Of a stretch of 64,000 bases of DNA, positions 57,160 through 64,000 are shown piece after piece. Position numbers and translations under genes: made by a program. The DNA lies in assembly GCA_963848195.1 (NCBI GenBank), contig CAWKCY010000016.1, forward strand, positions 496,001 through 560,000. Direction: 5' to 3'. Origin of the DNA: CAVQBP01 sp963848195 (GTDB lineage Bacteria; Bacteroidota; Ignavibacteria; Ignavibacteriales; Ignavibacteriaceae). The notes below the pieces were generated by a model, which saw only the letters and a program-made list of their open reading frames with translations, searched no databases and was not told the DNA's origin. Within the stretch, counting starts at the first letter, position 1, and each line of letters opens with the position of its first letter.

Positions 57160-58632
57160 CTAGTCTTCCTTGAAAATATTCCCCCTGCCTAAAATAAAAT
57201 TCGGATCAAGAGCCCGTTTAACTTCTATCATTTTTTTTATGTTCTCTTCTCCATACATTTCCATTAGATATTCGGTTTTAATCTTTCCAATCCCATGTTC
57301 TGCTGAGACTGTCCCACCTAATTCGATTGCTTTCCTGCAAATCTCTTTATAGATATTTTTCCCAATCTCCATTTCTTTTGAATCTTTTGGAAGCATATTT
57401 AAATGCATATGTGAGTTCCCAAAATGTCCGAAAATCACATAATCAATATTCTCTTTTCCGACTATTTCTTTCGAATAAAAATAAAGATTTGCAAAATTCT
57501 CATGCGGAACCGCAACATCGGTACCTAATTTCCTCAAATTATTTCTAGAAATATATTCATTTACTTTTAATGGTAGTGAATGTCTAAACTGCTCAATATT
57601 TTTTTTATCTGAATCTGAAAAAGCAAACCAGGCACTCTCTTCATCTCCATGAAACTCATTTATTAAACTTACCCATTTTTCTAAAATTATTTCTTCATTA
57701 GAATCTAATTCTTGTTCAAACCATACCGCCGCTTTAGCATCTCTCGGAATCCGACTGCTTTCTTCCCATAAAAATCTTAAGGAGTTTTCATCTAAAAATT
57801 CTAGTGCAAGTGCATCAATTGAATTCGAAATATTATTTGACCTATTTTCGTAAGAAATTTCTCTCCCTCTTTTTATAAATGAAAGAGCATTTATTTCATC
57901 GTTAAAAAATATTATTGATGATAATATGTCTTGTGGGTATGGAACTATTTTTACTTTAGCTTTAGTTATTATTCCCAGTGTCCCTTCCGATCCTATAAAA
58001 AGATCAATTGCATCCATATTCCTTTTGCAAAAATATCCGGAAGCATTTTTAGTCTCCGGCATATTAAAATCCGGTACCTCAATTTCATATTTCTTTCCTG
58101 ATTCGGATTGAAGGTTTAGCCTGTAATTATTCGCTCTCACCTTGCCCCTGGTAAGATGCACAATTTCACCATCAGCTAAAATAACGTCCAGATCTAAAAC
58201 AAAGTTCCTCGTTGGACCATATTTAAAAGTCTTTTCTCCTGAAGCATTTGTAGCTATTGTCCCCCCTATAAAACAATTATCTTCTGTCGGATCTGGAGGA
58301 TATAGAAAATTTTTTTCTCTTAACAGCTTTTGGAAATCAGCCAAAATTACACCCGGTTCTAAAACTGCGTAAAGCTCCTTCTCATTAATTTCAGCAATTT
58401 TATTCAGCTTTTCTGTGGAAATTACAATCCCCCCTAAAGGTACTCCTGCTCCGGCTAGTCCGGTTCTATTACCTGAAACTGTTACTTGAGTTTTATCTTT
58501 GTTTGCCTTGATTAGGATTTCAGGTATCTCTTTTGTCGAAGATGGAAAGTAAACCGCATCACAGTATCCTTTGAAATTTGATGCGTCAACAAGGTAAACC
58601 TCTATCTCATCGGGAGATTTTTTTATTATCAT
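57160..58632 (-). CDS. FAD-linked oxidase (GlcD / D-lactate dehydrogenase-like)
   Basis: The 490-residue protein has the PCMH-type FAD-binding domain (TVSGNRTGLAGAGVPLGGIVIS; YPPDPTEDNCFIGGTIATNASGEKTFKYGPTR; FIGSEGTLGIITKAKVKI). It also has the FAD-oxidase C-terminal domain with YVIFGHFGNSHMHLN and GGTVSAEHGIGKIKTEYL, and ends with the usual LDPNFILGRGN. Such enzymes oxidise 2-hydroxy acids, commonly D-lactate or glycolate, and pass electrons to the respiratory chain. No iron-sulfur domain is fused. It is last in an operon with the glycosyltransferase gene, three bases apart. The exact substrate is not readable from sequence. Confidence 0.92.
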   Translation of the reverse strand: MIIKKSPDEIEVYLVDASNFKGYCDAVYFPSSTKEIPEILIKANKDKTQVTVSGNRTGLAGAGVPLGGIVISTEKLNKIAEINEKELYAVLEPGVILADFQKLLREKNFLYPPDPTEDNCFIGGTIATNASGEKTFKYGPTRNFVLDLDVILADGEIVHLTRGKVRANNYRLNLQSESGKKYEIEVPDFNMPETKNASGYFCKRNMDAIDLFIGSEGTLGIITKAKVKIVPYPQDILSSIIFFNDEINALSFIKRGREISYENRSNNISNSIDALALEFLDENSLRFLWEESSRIPRDAKAAVWFEQELDSNEEIILEKWVSLINEFHGDEESAWFAFSDSDKKNIEQFRHSLPLKVNEYISRNNLRKLGTDVAVPHENFANLYFYSKEIVGKENIDYVIFGHFGNSHMHLNMLPKDSKEMEIGKNIYKEICRKAIELGGTVSAEHGIGKIKTEYLMEMYGEENIKKMIEVKRALDPNFILGRGNIFKED

Positions 58633-58635
58633 TTT

Positions 58636-59961
58636 CTAAGTTAGCTCTCTAAGAATATTTAAGTAAATAATCTGTTCTTCTCTCGTTGGAATTTCATCAA
58701 CTTTTCTTTTTACCCCGCAGGAATAATTAAAGTAAAATAAAATGTTATCAAGGGCATCAAACATATTTATTAATGGAAATGCTCTATCTTTTAAATAATG
58801 TATTAATTTTAATGTCTTGAAACCGTCAAACCAGTTGATTTTCTGTCTTTCTATCTGAATATTCTTTTTTGAATTCGTTAATATTCTGTCCCAATAATTT
58901 TCAAAGTTATTTATCTCAAGAAAACTGTACAAAACCGGATGAATATTTTTTGCATGACTTAAATATTCCTTTGAAGTAAGTATTTCTCCATTATTGAAAA
59001 CTTCTAGCCAGGATCCTAGAATAAGAAAAGATTCCTGGTTATATAGGAGATATTCATCTTGAACTTTTTTAAGAAATCTGTTAACTCTCTGTCCCGTTCC
59101 GAATGGTACCCTCCATGAACCCCTGGATGAAGGATACACACTAGTTGATCTTATCTCTTTGATCTCAGTTCTTTTTACTACTTTTTCCATGAAATAGAAA
59201 TCTTCAGCCGCCTTTCTCTTATTCATCCCTTCCGCTTTTAAATAAGTTTCGTAATCAATTACCATAGTTGAACCGACTGAATGAAATGCATAAGGGGAAT
59301 TAGCTAATTTTAATCCAAGAATGTAATATCTAAGAAATATTTCATAGCAAATAATTGCCGATGATGTTCTACCTTCTGAAAGACTATGTTCAAATTTAAC
59401 AACCGCTGCAGAATAATTTTCCCTATTGAAGCTTTCAACTATTTCCGTTATATAATTATTCTGAATAGTACAATCTGCATCCAGGCTTATTATCAGTTTT
59501 TTATTTTTAGAAGAATAATCAAATACTGTCAGAGTAAGATCCATCCCTATTTTCCTCGCCAATCCTACTCCGGCATCCTTTTCAGGCAATTCTTTTCCCT
59601 TCGTTGATGCATCGACCAGCGCAAATCGTAAACCCTTTGACATAGTCTTTTTTGTAAACTCCGTTTCTGGCCTTTTATTAACTAATGAACGAATTAACTC
59701 AAGACTTTTTTTGTTGTCTTCTTTTATATCTTCTTCTGCTGAAGCTGAATTATTAATAACAAACATTATTAATGTGGATTGAAAATATTTATTGTCATTA
59801 TTTAAAAATGATTCAAGAAGAAGGAGTATATTGTGGTATTCTGAAATTGCCGGAATTACAATTACTGAATTAATATTGAATGCATTGCTAATTTCGAGAT
59901 TCCAGTTTGGTATAGAGTATTTTGATAAATATCGTAAAACCTTTTCAGGCAAATAATTCAT
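58636..59961 (-). CDS. GT2-like glycosyltransferase
   Basis: The 441-residue protein has a GT-A fold opening (INSVIVIPAISEYHNILLLLESFL), a metal-binding-type DxD in LIISLDADCTIQNNYI near 153-168, and AVVKFEH and GSTMVIDYETYLKAEGMNKRKAAEDFYFMEK downstream, as in family 2 enzymes. No membrane segment is obvious, so it is probably cytoplasmic or peripheral. It overlaps miaA by four bases (ATGA type), so translation is coupled. The acceptor and sugar are unknown; the acidic EDF motif near 250 may be the catalytic base. Confidence 0.8.
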   Translation of the reverse strand: MNYLPEKVLRYLSKYSIPNWNLEISNAFNINSVIVIPAISEYHNILLLLESFLNNDNKYFQSTLIMFVINNSASAEEDIKEDNKKSLELIRSLVNKRPETEFTKKTMSKGLRFALVDASTKGKELPEKDAGVGLARKIGMDLTLTVFDYSSKNKKLIISLDADCTIQNNYITEIVESFNRENYSAAVVKFEHSLSEGRTSSAIICYEIFLRYYILGLKLANSPYAFHSVGSTMVIDYETYLKAEGMNKRKAAEDFYFMEKVVKRTEIKEIRSTSVYPSSRGSWRVPFGTGQRVNRFLKKVQDEYLLYNQESFLILGSWLEVFNNGEILTSKEYLSHAKNIHPVLYSFLEINNFENYWDRILTNSKKNIQIERQKINWFDGFKTLKLIHYLKDRAFPLINMFDALDNILFYFNYSCGVKRKVDEIPTREEQIIYLNILRELT

Positions 59962-60863
59962 AATTTCAGTTCATTTTTTATAACATTTACAGCGGTTTCA
60001 TAATCCTGCCCCTCAATCCATTTTATTTGAACCCCCCCTCTCTCCATTTTACGAAACCAGGTCATCTGCCTTTTTGAAAAATTGTGGATAGCACTATTTA
60101 ATTTTTGTACCATATCATTGTAGGTTAATTCACCCTTAATATGTAACCCTACATACTTATATTCCAATCCAAAGAAATTTAATCTGTCGTATCCTATTCC
60201 CGAATCAATTAGTTTTTGTACCTCCTCTATCATTCCTGTTTGAAGACGTTCATTTAATCTTTCTGTAATTTTTGACTTTATCTCTTCTCTCGTTAATTTT
60301 ATTCCGATATTTAACGAATTTACTTCTGGTGAAGCTGCAGAATTTAGGTTTTTAGTCTTTTCAATTATTATCGCTTTAATAGTTCTTTCTTTTTCTAAAA
60401 GATCGGTTGTATTGTGTAAATTAGAATTTAATTCTTTCAATTGTTCTTTTAAATCTTCATGTGGTTGTAATTTTAAATAATTATATTCATCCGACTCAAT
60501 GTTTGCCTTTTGTAAATCATAATTTTGCAGGATAGCGCTTAAATACAAGCCTGTTCCGCCAACAACAAAAGGAAGCTTGTTTTTTTCTCTTACATTATTA
60601 AAAGCTTTTACAAAATTCTCTTTATATAAAAAAAGATTGAATTCCTCATACGGTTCTACTATATCTATTAAATGGTAATTAACTTTTTGGCCGTTAACAA
60701 AATAATCATTGTAATCTTTTCCTGTACCTATATTCATTCCTTTATATACCTGCCTTGAATCAGCAGAAATTATTTCTCCGTTAAAACGGAAAGCAAGTTT
60801 AGCAGCAAGCTTTGTTTTGCCTGCAGCAGTAGATCCGAGAATTGTAATTAAATCATAACTCAT
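59958..60863 (-). CDS. miaA: tRNA dimethylallyltransferase
   Basis: The 301-residue protein has the Walker A-like GSTAAGKT at about 10-17 and the family motif IISADSRQVYKGMNIGTGK. VNYHLIDIVEPYEEFNLFLY and VGGTGLYLSAIL follow, and FSKRQMTWFRKM lies near the C-terminus. MiaA adds a dimethylallyl group to A37 of tRNAs that read UNN codons. Length and motifs are normal. It overlaps the gene before it (60860-60863) and after it (59958-59961) by four bases each, so all three are translationally coupled. Confidence 0.97.
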   Translation of the reverse strand: MSYDLITILGSTAAGKTKLAAKLAFRFNGEIISADSRQVYKGMNIGTGKDYNDYFVNGQKVNYHLIDIVEPYEEFNLFLYKENFVKAFNNVREKNKLPFVVGGTGLYLSAILQNYDLQKANIESDEYNYLKLQPHEDLKEQLKELNSNLHNTTDLLEKERTIKAIIIEKTKNLNSAASPEVNSLNIGIKLTREEIKSKITERLNERLQTGMIEEVQKLIDSGIGYDRLNFFGLEYKYVGLHIKGELTYNDMVQKLNSAIHNFSKRQMTWFRKMERGGVQIKWIEGQDYETAVNVIKNELKL

Positions 60864-62176
60864 GTATTTTCCAATTCATCTTCTTCAAATGTTGGCAAAG
60901 TAATAGTAAAGGAATTCATTTCCTTTGATTTGCTGACTGATATTTTTCCGCAATGATCAGTAATTATTTTATTTGCCAAAACTAAACCAAATTCAGTTTC
61001 ATTATTATCTAACACATTTGATGGTTCAAAAATATTCCTCAGAATTTCATCGGGAATACCCAAATTATTATCTCTAAATTCGATCTCAACCTTTCCAATA
61101 TCATTACTCGCTGTAATATAAATATTACCTCCTTCTGGAAAATTTTTGCACCAGTTTTTAATGATTTGAAAACAGGCAAAATAAAAATAATCTTTATTTA
61201 ATTTTACTCTAATGTCTGTATCGAATTTCCTGAAAATATTTATCTTTTTTAATTCAGTATATTCTGCAAGTTTTATAAGTATTTCATCCATATTCTCATT
61301 AAAACTGACAATTTCAATCCCTTTCTTACTCCCGCTCTCAAAAAAGTTTAATATAATATCGATATAATTTTTTATAACGCTGTTTTCCTGTGAAATGGAT
61401 TTTATTATTGCTTTCGTCTCTTTCGAACTCTCTTTCTTTTCCAAATGTGTTAATAAACTGTCAATCACATTTGTCGAATAATTTATATCTGAAGAAAGGA
61501 ATCTTAAAAAAGAAATAATCGATTTAAAATATTCATCAAGCGAATGTGGACCATCTAGTATATCTTCTAAAACATTTTCATATAATACATCCATATCTTC
61601 GAATTTTAATTCCTCAACTTTCTCGGGTTGGTTTAATCTAAAATCCTTATCCTGAAAATCTACGCCTGCCTTTTCATCAATCTTCTCACTATAAGGAATA
61701 TCAGCTTCTTCAATTATCGCTCCTTGATCTTCTTTATCTTTTTCATTTTCTTTATTAGAGTTATTAGCAGGTTTGCTGAAGTTAACTAATGATCTTTCAA
61801 TATTTTCTTTGATTTTAGGATAATCTGTTACCAAATTATTAAGTGATTCCGTATCAATTTGATAAAGGAGTGAATTAATATCTGCTACTGCTGATACTGA
61901 AGGTAAATTTATTTCCAAAATTTCCTTTAATCCGAAGAAATCCCCTTTCGATTTTTTTACAACTGAATAACCCCACGTATTATCAATTACTTTTAATTTA
62001 ATCTCTCCCTCAATGATCAAATATAAAAGATTTTCAGAATTCTTTTGATAAATTACATCCCCTTCTTTTAACTGAAGAAAATTTTTTTGATCAATATTGA
62101 AATCTAACTGAGGTTCTTCAATTCCTTCGAATAATTTATTTGGAATTATTTCATAAGAAGTTTTATTTTGAAACAT
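60860..62176 (-). CDS. Cyclic-nucleotide-binding-like plus histidine-kinase-type ATPase protein
   Basis: The 438-residue protein has an N-terminal cNMP-binding-like domain (about 16-130: LQLKEGDVIYQKNSENLLYLIIEGEIKLKV; KSKGDFFGLKEIL). A charged linker (130-200) and a helical region (205-285) come next. A GHKL ATPase domain (about 290-430) follows, with IEFRDNNLGIPDEILRNIFEPSN and FGLVLANKIITDHCGKISVSKS as N- and G-box equivalents. I find no clear phospho-acceptor His (no H-E-[IL] helix), so kinase activity is unsure. No membrane segment is present. It is first in the operon with miaA, suggesting a soluble regulator. The role is unknown. Confidence 0.75.
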   Translation of the reverse strand: MFQNKTSYEIIPNKLFEGIEEPQLDFNIDQKNFLQLKEGDVIYQKNSENLLYLIIEGEIKLKVIDNTWGYSVVKKSKGDFFGLKEILEINLPSVSAVADINSLLYQIDTESLNNLVTDYPKIKENIERSLVNFSKPANNSNKENEKDKEDQGAIIEEADIPYSEKIDEKAGVDFQDKDFRLNQPEKVEELKFEDMDVLYENVLEDILDGPHSLDEYFKSIISFLRFLSSDINYSTNVIDSLLTHLEKKESSKETKAIIKSISQENSVIKNYIDIILNFFESGSKKGIEIVSFNENMDEILIKLAEYTELKKINIFRKFDTDIRVKLNKDYFYFACFQIIKNWCKNFPEGGNIYITASNDIGKVEIEFRDNNLGIPDEILRNIFEPSNVLDNNETEFGLVLANKIITDHCGKISVSKSKEMNSFTITLPTFEEDELENT

Positions 62177-62211
62177 AATAAAATATTTAAAAAACCAGAC
62201 ATATAATAATA

Positions 62212-62832
62212 ATGATTTCCTTAGAAATAGAAAACGGAATCAAACATCTTTCATTGAATGATCACCGTCTTAAAAATATCATTTTAATGGCCGGGGAATG
62301 CAATCTGATTCAAAGAAAAAATTATTATTTCTCATTATTAAGAGCTATTATTGGGCAGCAGCTCTCTACTTATGCTGCAGGTACTATTTATAAAAGATTT
62401 TTATATCATTTTAATAATAAACCTTCACCCGAAAAAATATTAAATACTCCTGATGAAGAATTTAGAAAGATAGGTTTATCATATGCCAAAACAAAATATA
62501 TAAAAGATTTATCTTTGAAAATCTTCAATGGAGAAATTTTATTAAAGAATTTAATTGAGAAAAGTGATTCGGAAATAATTTATGATTTAACCAAAGCAAA
62601 GGGGATTGGAGAATGGACTGTCCATATGTTTTTAATTTTTACTCTTGCTCGGCCTAATGTCCTTCCCGTTAAAGATCTTGGTTTAAGAAGAGCAATTATG
62701 AATGTTTATGGACTTAAAAAGCTGCCCGATGAGAAAAAAATTTATAAAATATCAAAACAAAATAATTGGTCCCCCTACAATTCAATTGCATGTTGGTATT
62801 TATGGCGGAGTCTGGATACTAAAATTAAATGA
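62212..62832 (+). CDS. AlkA-like DNA-3-methyladenine glycosylase II
   Basis: The 206-residue protein is a compact HhH-GPD glycosylase. LLRAIIGQQLSTYAAGTIYKRF opens the domain, IGLSYAKTKYIKDLSLKI follows, and the helix-hairpin-helix is in LTKAKGIGEWTVHMFLIFTLARPNVLPVKDLGLRRAI, where Asp of VKDLG (about 155) is the catalytic acid. It lacks the N-terminal domain of E. coli AlkA, as many short homologues do. It removes alkylated purines from DNA in the base-excision pathway. It is divergent from the cNMP/HATPase gene with a 35-base gap. Confidence 0.92.
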   Translation: MISLEIENGIKHLSLNDHRLKNIILMAGECNLIQRKNYYFSLLRAIIGQQLSTYAAGTIYKRFLYHFNNKPSPEKILNTPDEEFRKIGLSYAKTKYIKDLSLKIFNGEILLKNLIEKSDSEIIYDLTKAKGIGEWTVHMFLIFTLARPNVLPVKDLGLRRAIMNVYGLKKLPDEKKIYKISKQNNWSPYNSIACWYLWRSLDTKIK

Positions 62833-63142
62833 TAGTCTCTCATCTATTGCCATTCCCTTTAGTGAGTACAGTCTATTGCAGTTCACTATTAGCTGACGGT
62901 TAGTTTGTCCAAAGATTAACACCGTGGCTTTAGCCCGGTGTTTCTATTAGGCTTGGCACACCGGACTAAAAGAGCCTGTGTGAATATCATTAACCAATGG
63001 ATTTATCCATTGGTTTAAGGGTAAAATTAAGGCCCTCACAACCTTTTTTCTATATTTTCACACAGCCTCTCCAACGAAAAACTCTGTTTCTCTTAAAAAA
63101 TTGTTAATTTTGCATGAATCTTTAAAAAATATTTTACATCTA
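62833..63142. repeat. Hairpin-repeat spacer upstream of the sigma factor gene
   Basis: The 310 bases contain CACCGTGGCTTTAGCCCGGTG-type pairing (62920-62940), CACACCGGACT (62957), and AGAGCCTGTGTGAAT in inverted orientation (62971). A near-perfect palindrome with 11-base arms AACCAATGGAT and ATCCATTGGTT lies at 62992-63015, and TTTTCACACAGCCTCT at 63055-63070. These are the same modules as at 56886-57159. The sigma gene's promoter must lie within or beyond them. Confidence 0.82.
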
Positions 63143-63700
63143 ATGAATGAAGAAAAATTAATTGAAGACGCTAAGGCTGGTGATAAAAAAGCTTTAACCG
63201 AACTCGTAAAAGAGTACGAACAGACTATTTATAACTTTGCTTTTAAGATTTGTAGAGACCCTGCAAAAGCTGAAAATATAATGCAGGAAACTTTCTTCAG
63301 CATGATAAAGTCTCTGCATCAGTTTGATGGTAAGTCGAAGTTGTCTACATGGCTCTATAGGATTGTCGCTAACCATTGTCTGATGGAGGTTAGAAAAAAG
63401 AAGAATAGATTTGTTTCCCTGGAAAATGATGATGATTTGGTTGAAGATAAATATGTTACTGATTGGAGTACTTTACCTTATAAGTCGCTTGAAAATACTG
63501 AATTGAAAAAAATACTTGATAAATCTATTCAAAAATTGTCTCCGGATTATAGGATTGTATTTTTACTTAGAGATGTTGAAGGGTTATCTACTGAAGAAAC
63601 AGGAAAAATTACTGATCTTTCGGTTCCTGCTGTTAAATCAAGACTTCATAGAGCTAGAGCTTTTTTAAGAAAAGAAATAAATGAGGCTTTTAAAACATGA
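63143..63700 (+). CDS. ECF-type RNA polymerase sigma factor
   Basis: The ATG at 63143 is chosen; a TTG at 63101 would add 14 residues of no family character. The 185-residue protein has sigma-2 (TELVKEYEQTIYNFAFKIC, AENIMQETFFSMIKSLHQFDGKSKLSTWLYRIVANHCLMEVRKKK) and sigma-4 (LSPDYRIVFLLRDVEGLSTEETGKITDLSVPAVKSRLHRARAFL). This is a classic short ECF factor, probably controlled by the small Cys/His protein that overlaps its 3' end by four bases. The target genes cannot be read from the window, although an OsmC-like gene may begin just downstream. Confidence 0.95.
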   Translation: MNEEKLIEDAKAGDKKALTELVKEYEQTIYNFAFKICRDPAKAENIMQETFFSMIKSLHQFDGKSKLSTWLYRIVANHCLMEVRKKKNRFVSLENDDDLVEDKYVTDWSTLPYKSLENTELKKILDKSIQKLSPDYRIVFLLRDVEGLSTEETGKITDLSVPAVKSRLHRARAFLRKEINEAFKT

Positions 63701-63936
63701 GTAAAGCAAAGGTTAAGTGTAAAGTTGTAATGGATCACATTTGTGAAAATCTTGGTGAAGACCTCAATTCGGAAAAATGTATCGCTATTAAAAATCATCT
63801 TGATGAATGTGATGATTGCAAAAATTATTTTAACTCAATTGAACAAACAATTGAATTTTATCGTAAATATAATATAAATCTTCCCGGTGAAGCTCACGAT
63901 AGGCTGATTAATGCACTGGGACTTAAAAATGACTAA
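63697..63936 (+). CDS. Small zinc-finger anti-sigma-like protein
   Basis: The 79-residue protein overlaps the sigma gene by four bases (ATGA), so translation is coupled. It contains H-x3-C-x2-C as HLDECDDC (about 47-54) with an upstream Cys in SEKC, the arrangement of zinc-associated anti-sigma (ZAS) domains. The rest is helical with no membrane segment, so it would be a soluble anti-sigma factor, possibly redox-sensing through its Cys residues. Small size and absence of a TM helix distinguish it from membrane anti-sigma factors. The assignment rests on motif and location. Confidence 0.78.
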   Translation: MSKAKVKCKVVMDHICENLGEDLNSEKCIAIKNHLDECDDCKNYFNSIEQTIEFYRKYNINLPGEAHDRLINALGLKND

Positions 63937-63948
63937 TAGGAACAAATT

Positions 63949-64000
63949 ATGAATGATGTTCATTTTTACTCTACTAATGTAGAATGGAAAGAAGGCCGTA
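63949..64000 (+). CDS. Start of a possible OsmC-like protein (runs off window)
   Basis: An ATG at 63949 follows AGGAACAAATT 12 bases after the anti-sigma stop. Only 17 residues are visible (NDVHFYSTNVEWKEGR). The VEWKEGR string is similar to the beginning of OsmC/Ohr-type thiol peroxidases (VxWxEGR). Identification on so little sequence is a guess, but co-transcription with the sigma/anti-sigma pair is likely. Confidence 0.35.
   Translation, partial: MNDVHFYSTNVEWKEGR

Noticed and set aside
60860..62176. Ordinary two-component histidine kinase
   Set aside because: No membrane segment, no clear H-box and no response regulator gene next to it.

Overview
The window looks like a chromosomal segment of an AT-rich, Gram-negative member of the Bacteroidota/Ignavibacteriota group, most likely an Ignavibacteria-like organism. 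Two secreted proteins end in type IX secretion sorting domains of the 'YPNPFNP' style. ECF sigma factors, secreted glycosidases and lipoproteins are common, and intergenic DNA carries many small palindromic repeats. No rRNA, tRNA or CRISPR array was recognised by eye.

Layout. 1-13 kb: a polysaccharide-degradation cluster (two alginate-lyase-family proteins, GH29, DUF362-like protein, GH88, GH28, GH92 and a PQQ-type sugar dehydrogenase) pointing to uronate-rich, fucosylated or mannosylated plant or algal glycans; no SusC/SusD pair is in the window. 13.4-17.1 kb, minus strand: TlpA-like thioredoxin, DUF4266 lipoprotein, DUF3570 outer-membrane barrel, Tat-exported NusG_II protein and ApbE flavin transferase, which look like one extracytoplasmic redox operon. 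17.3-34.7 kb: many frameshifted genes (TPR/beta-propeller, GH3, alpha/beta hydrolase, TPR protein, GH20-like, D-aminoacylase-like) mixed with intact ones, including a YCII/DGPF protein with its ECF42-type sigma factor, a large discoidin/six-hairpin glycosidase and an MgtC/DUF4010 membrane protein. 35.6-44.8 kb: an intact accessory block with a lone contractile-tail sheath protein, a uracil-DNA-glycosylase-like protein and an amidohydrolase in a tight operon, followed by a 1373-residue membrane sensor with a degenerate NTPase-like domain.

45-51 kb: a DUF819 membrane protein, a graveyard of three adjoining gene fragments (unknown membrane protein, FadL-type porin, HypD) and a frameshifted GH2 beta-galactosidase. 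51.2-54.5 kb: galactokinase, a small membrane protein, a sodium:solute symporter and a LacI-type DNA-binding remnant, so 48-54 kb is a galactose-utilisation locus. 54.7-64 kb: intact housekeeping genes (cysS, YgjP-like peptidase, FAD-linked oxidase, glycosyltransferase, miaA, a cNMP-binding/HATPase protein, AlkA-like glycosylase, ECF sigma/anti-sigma pair, and the start of a possible OsmC-like gene).

The strongest leads are: (1) the sheath-UDG-amidohydrolase operon with no other injection-system gene nearby; (2) the ApbE/DUF3570/DUF4266 redox operon, whose barrel carries two copies of a motif resembling flavinylation sites; (3) two matching ECF42-type promoters with identical 17-nt spacing; (4) a family of dispersed hairpins whose stems covary around constant loops; and (5) the uneven distribution of gene decay, dense at 9-35 and 46-51 kb and absent from the 54.7-64 kb housekeeping block.
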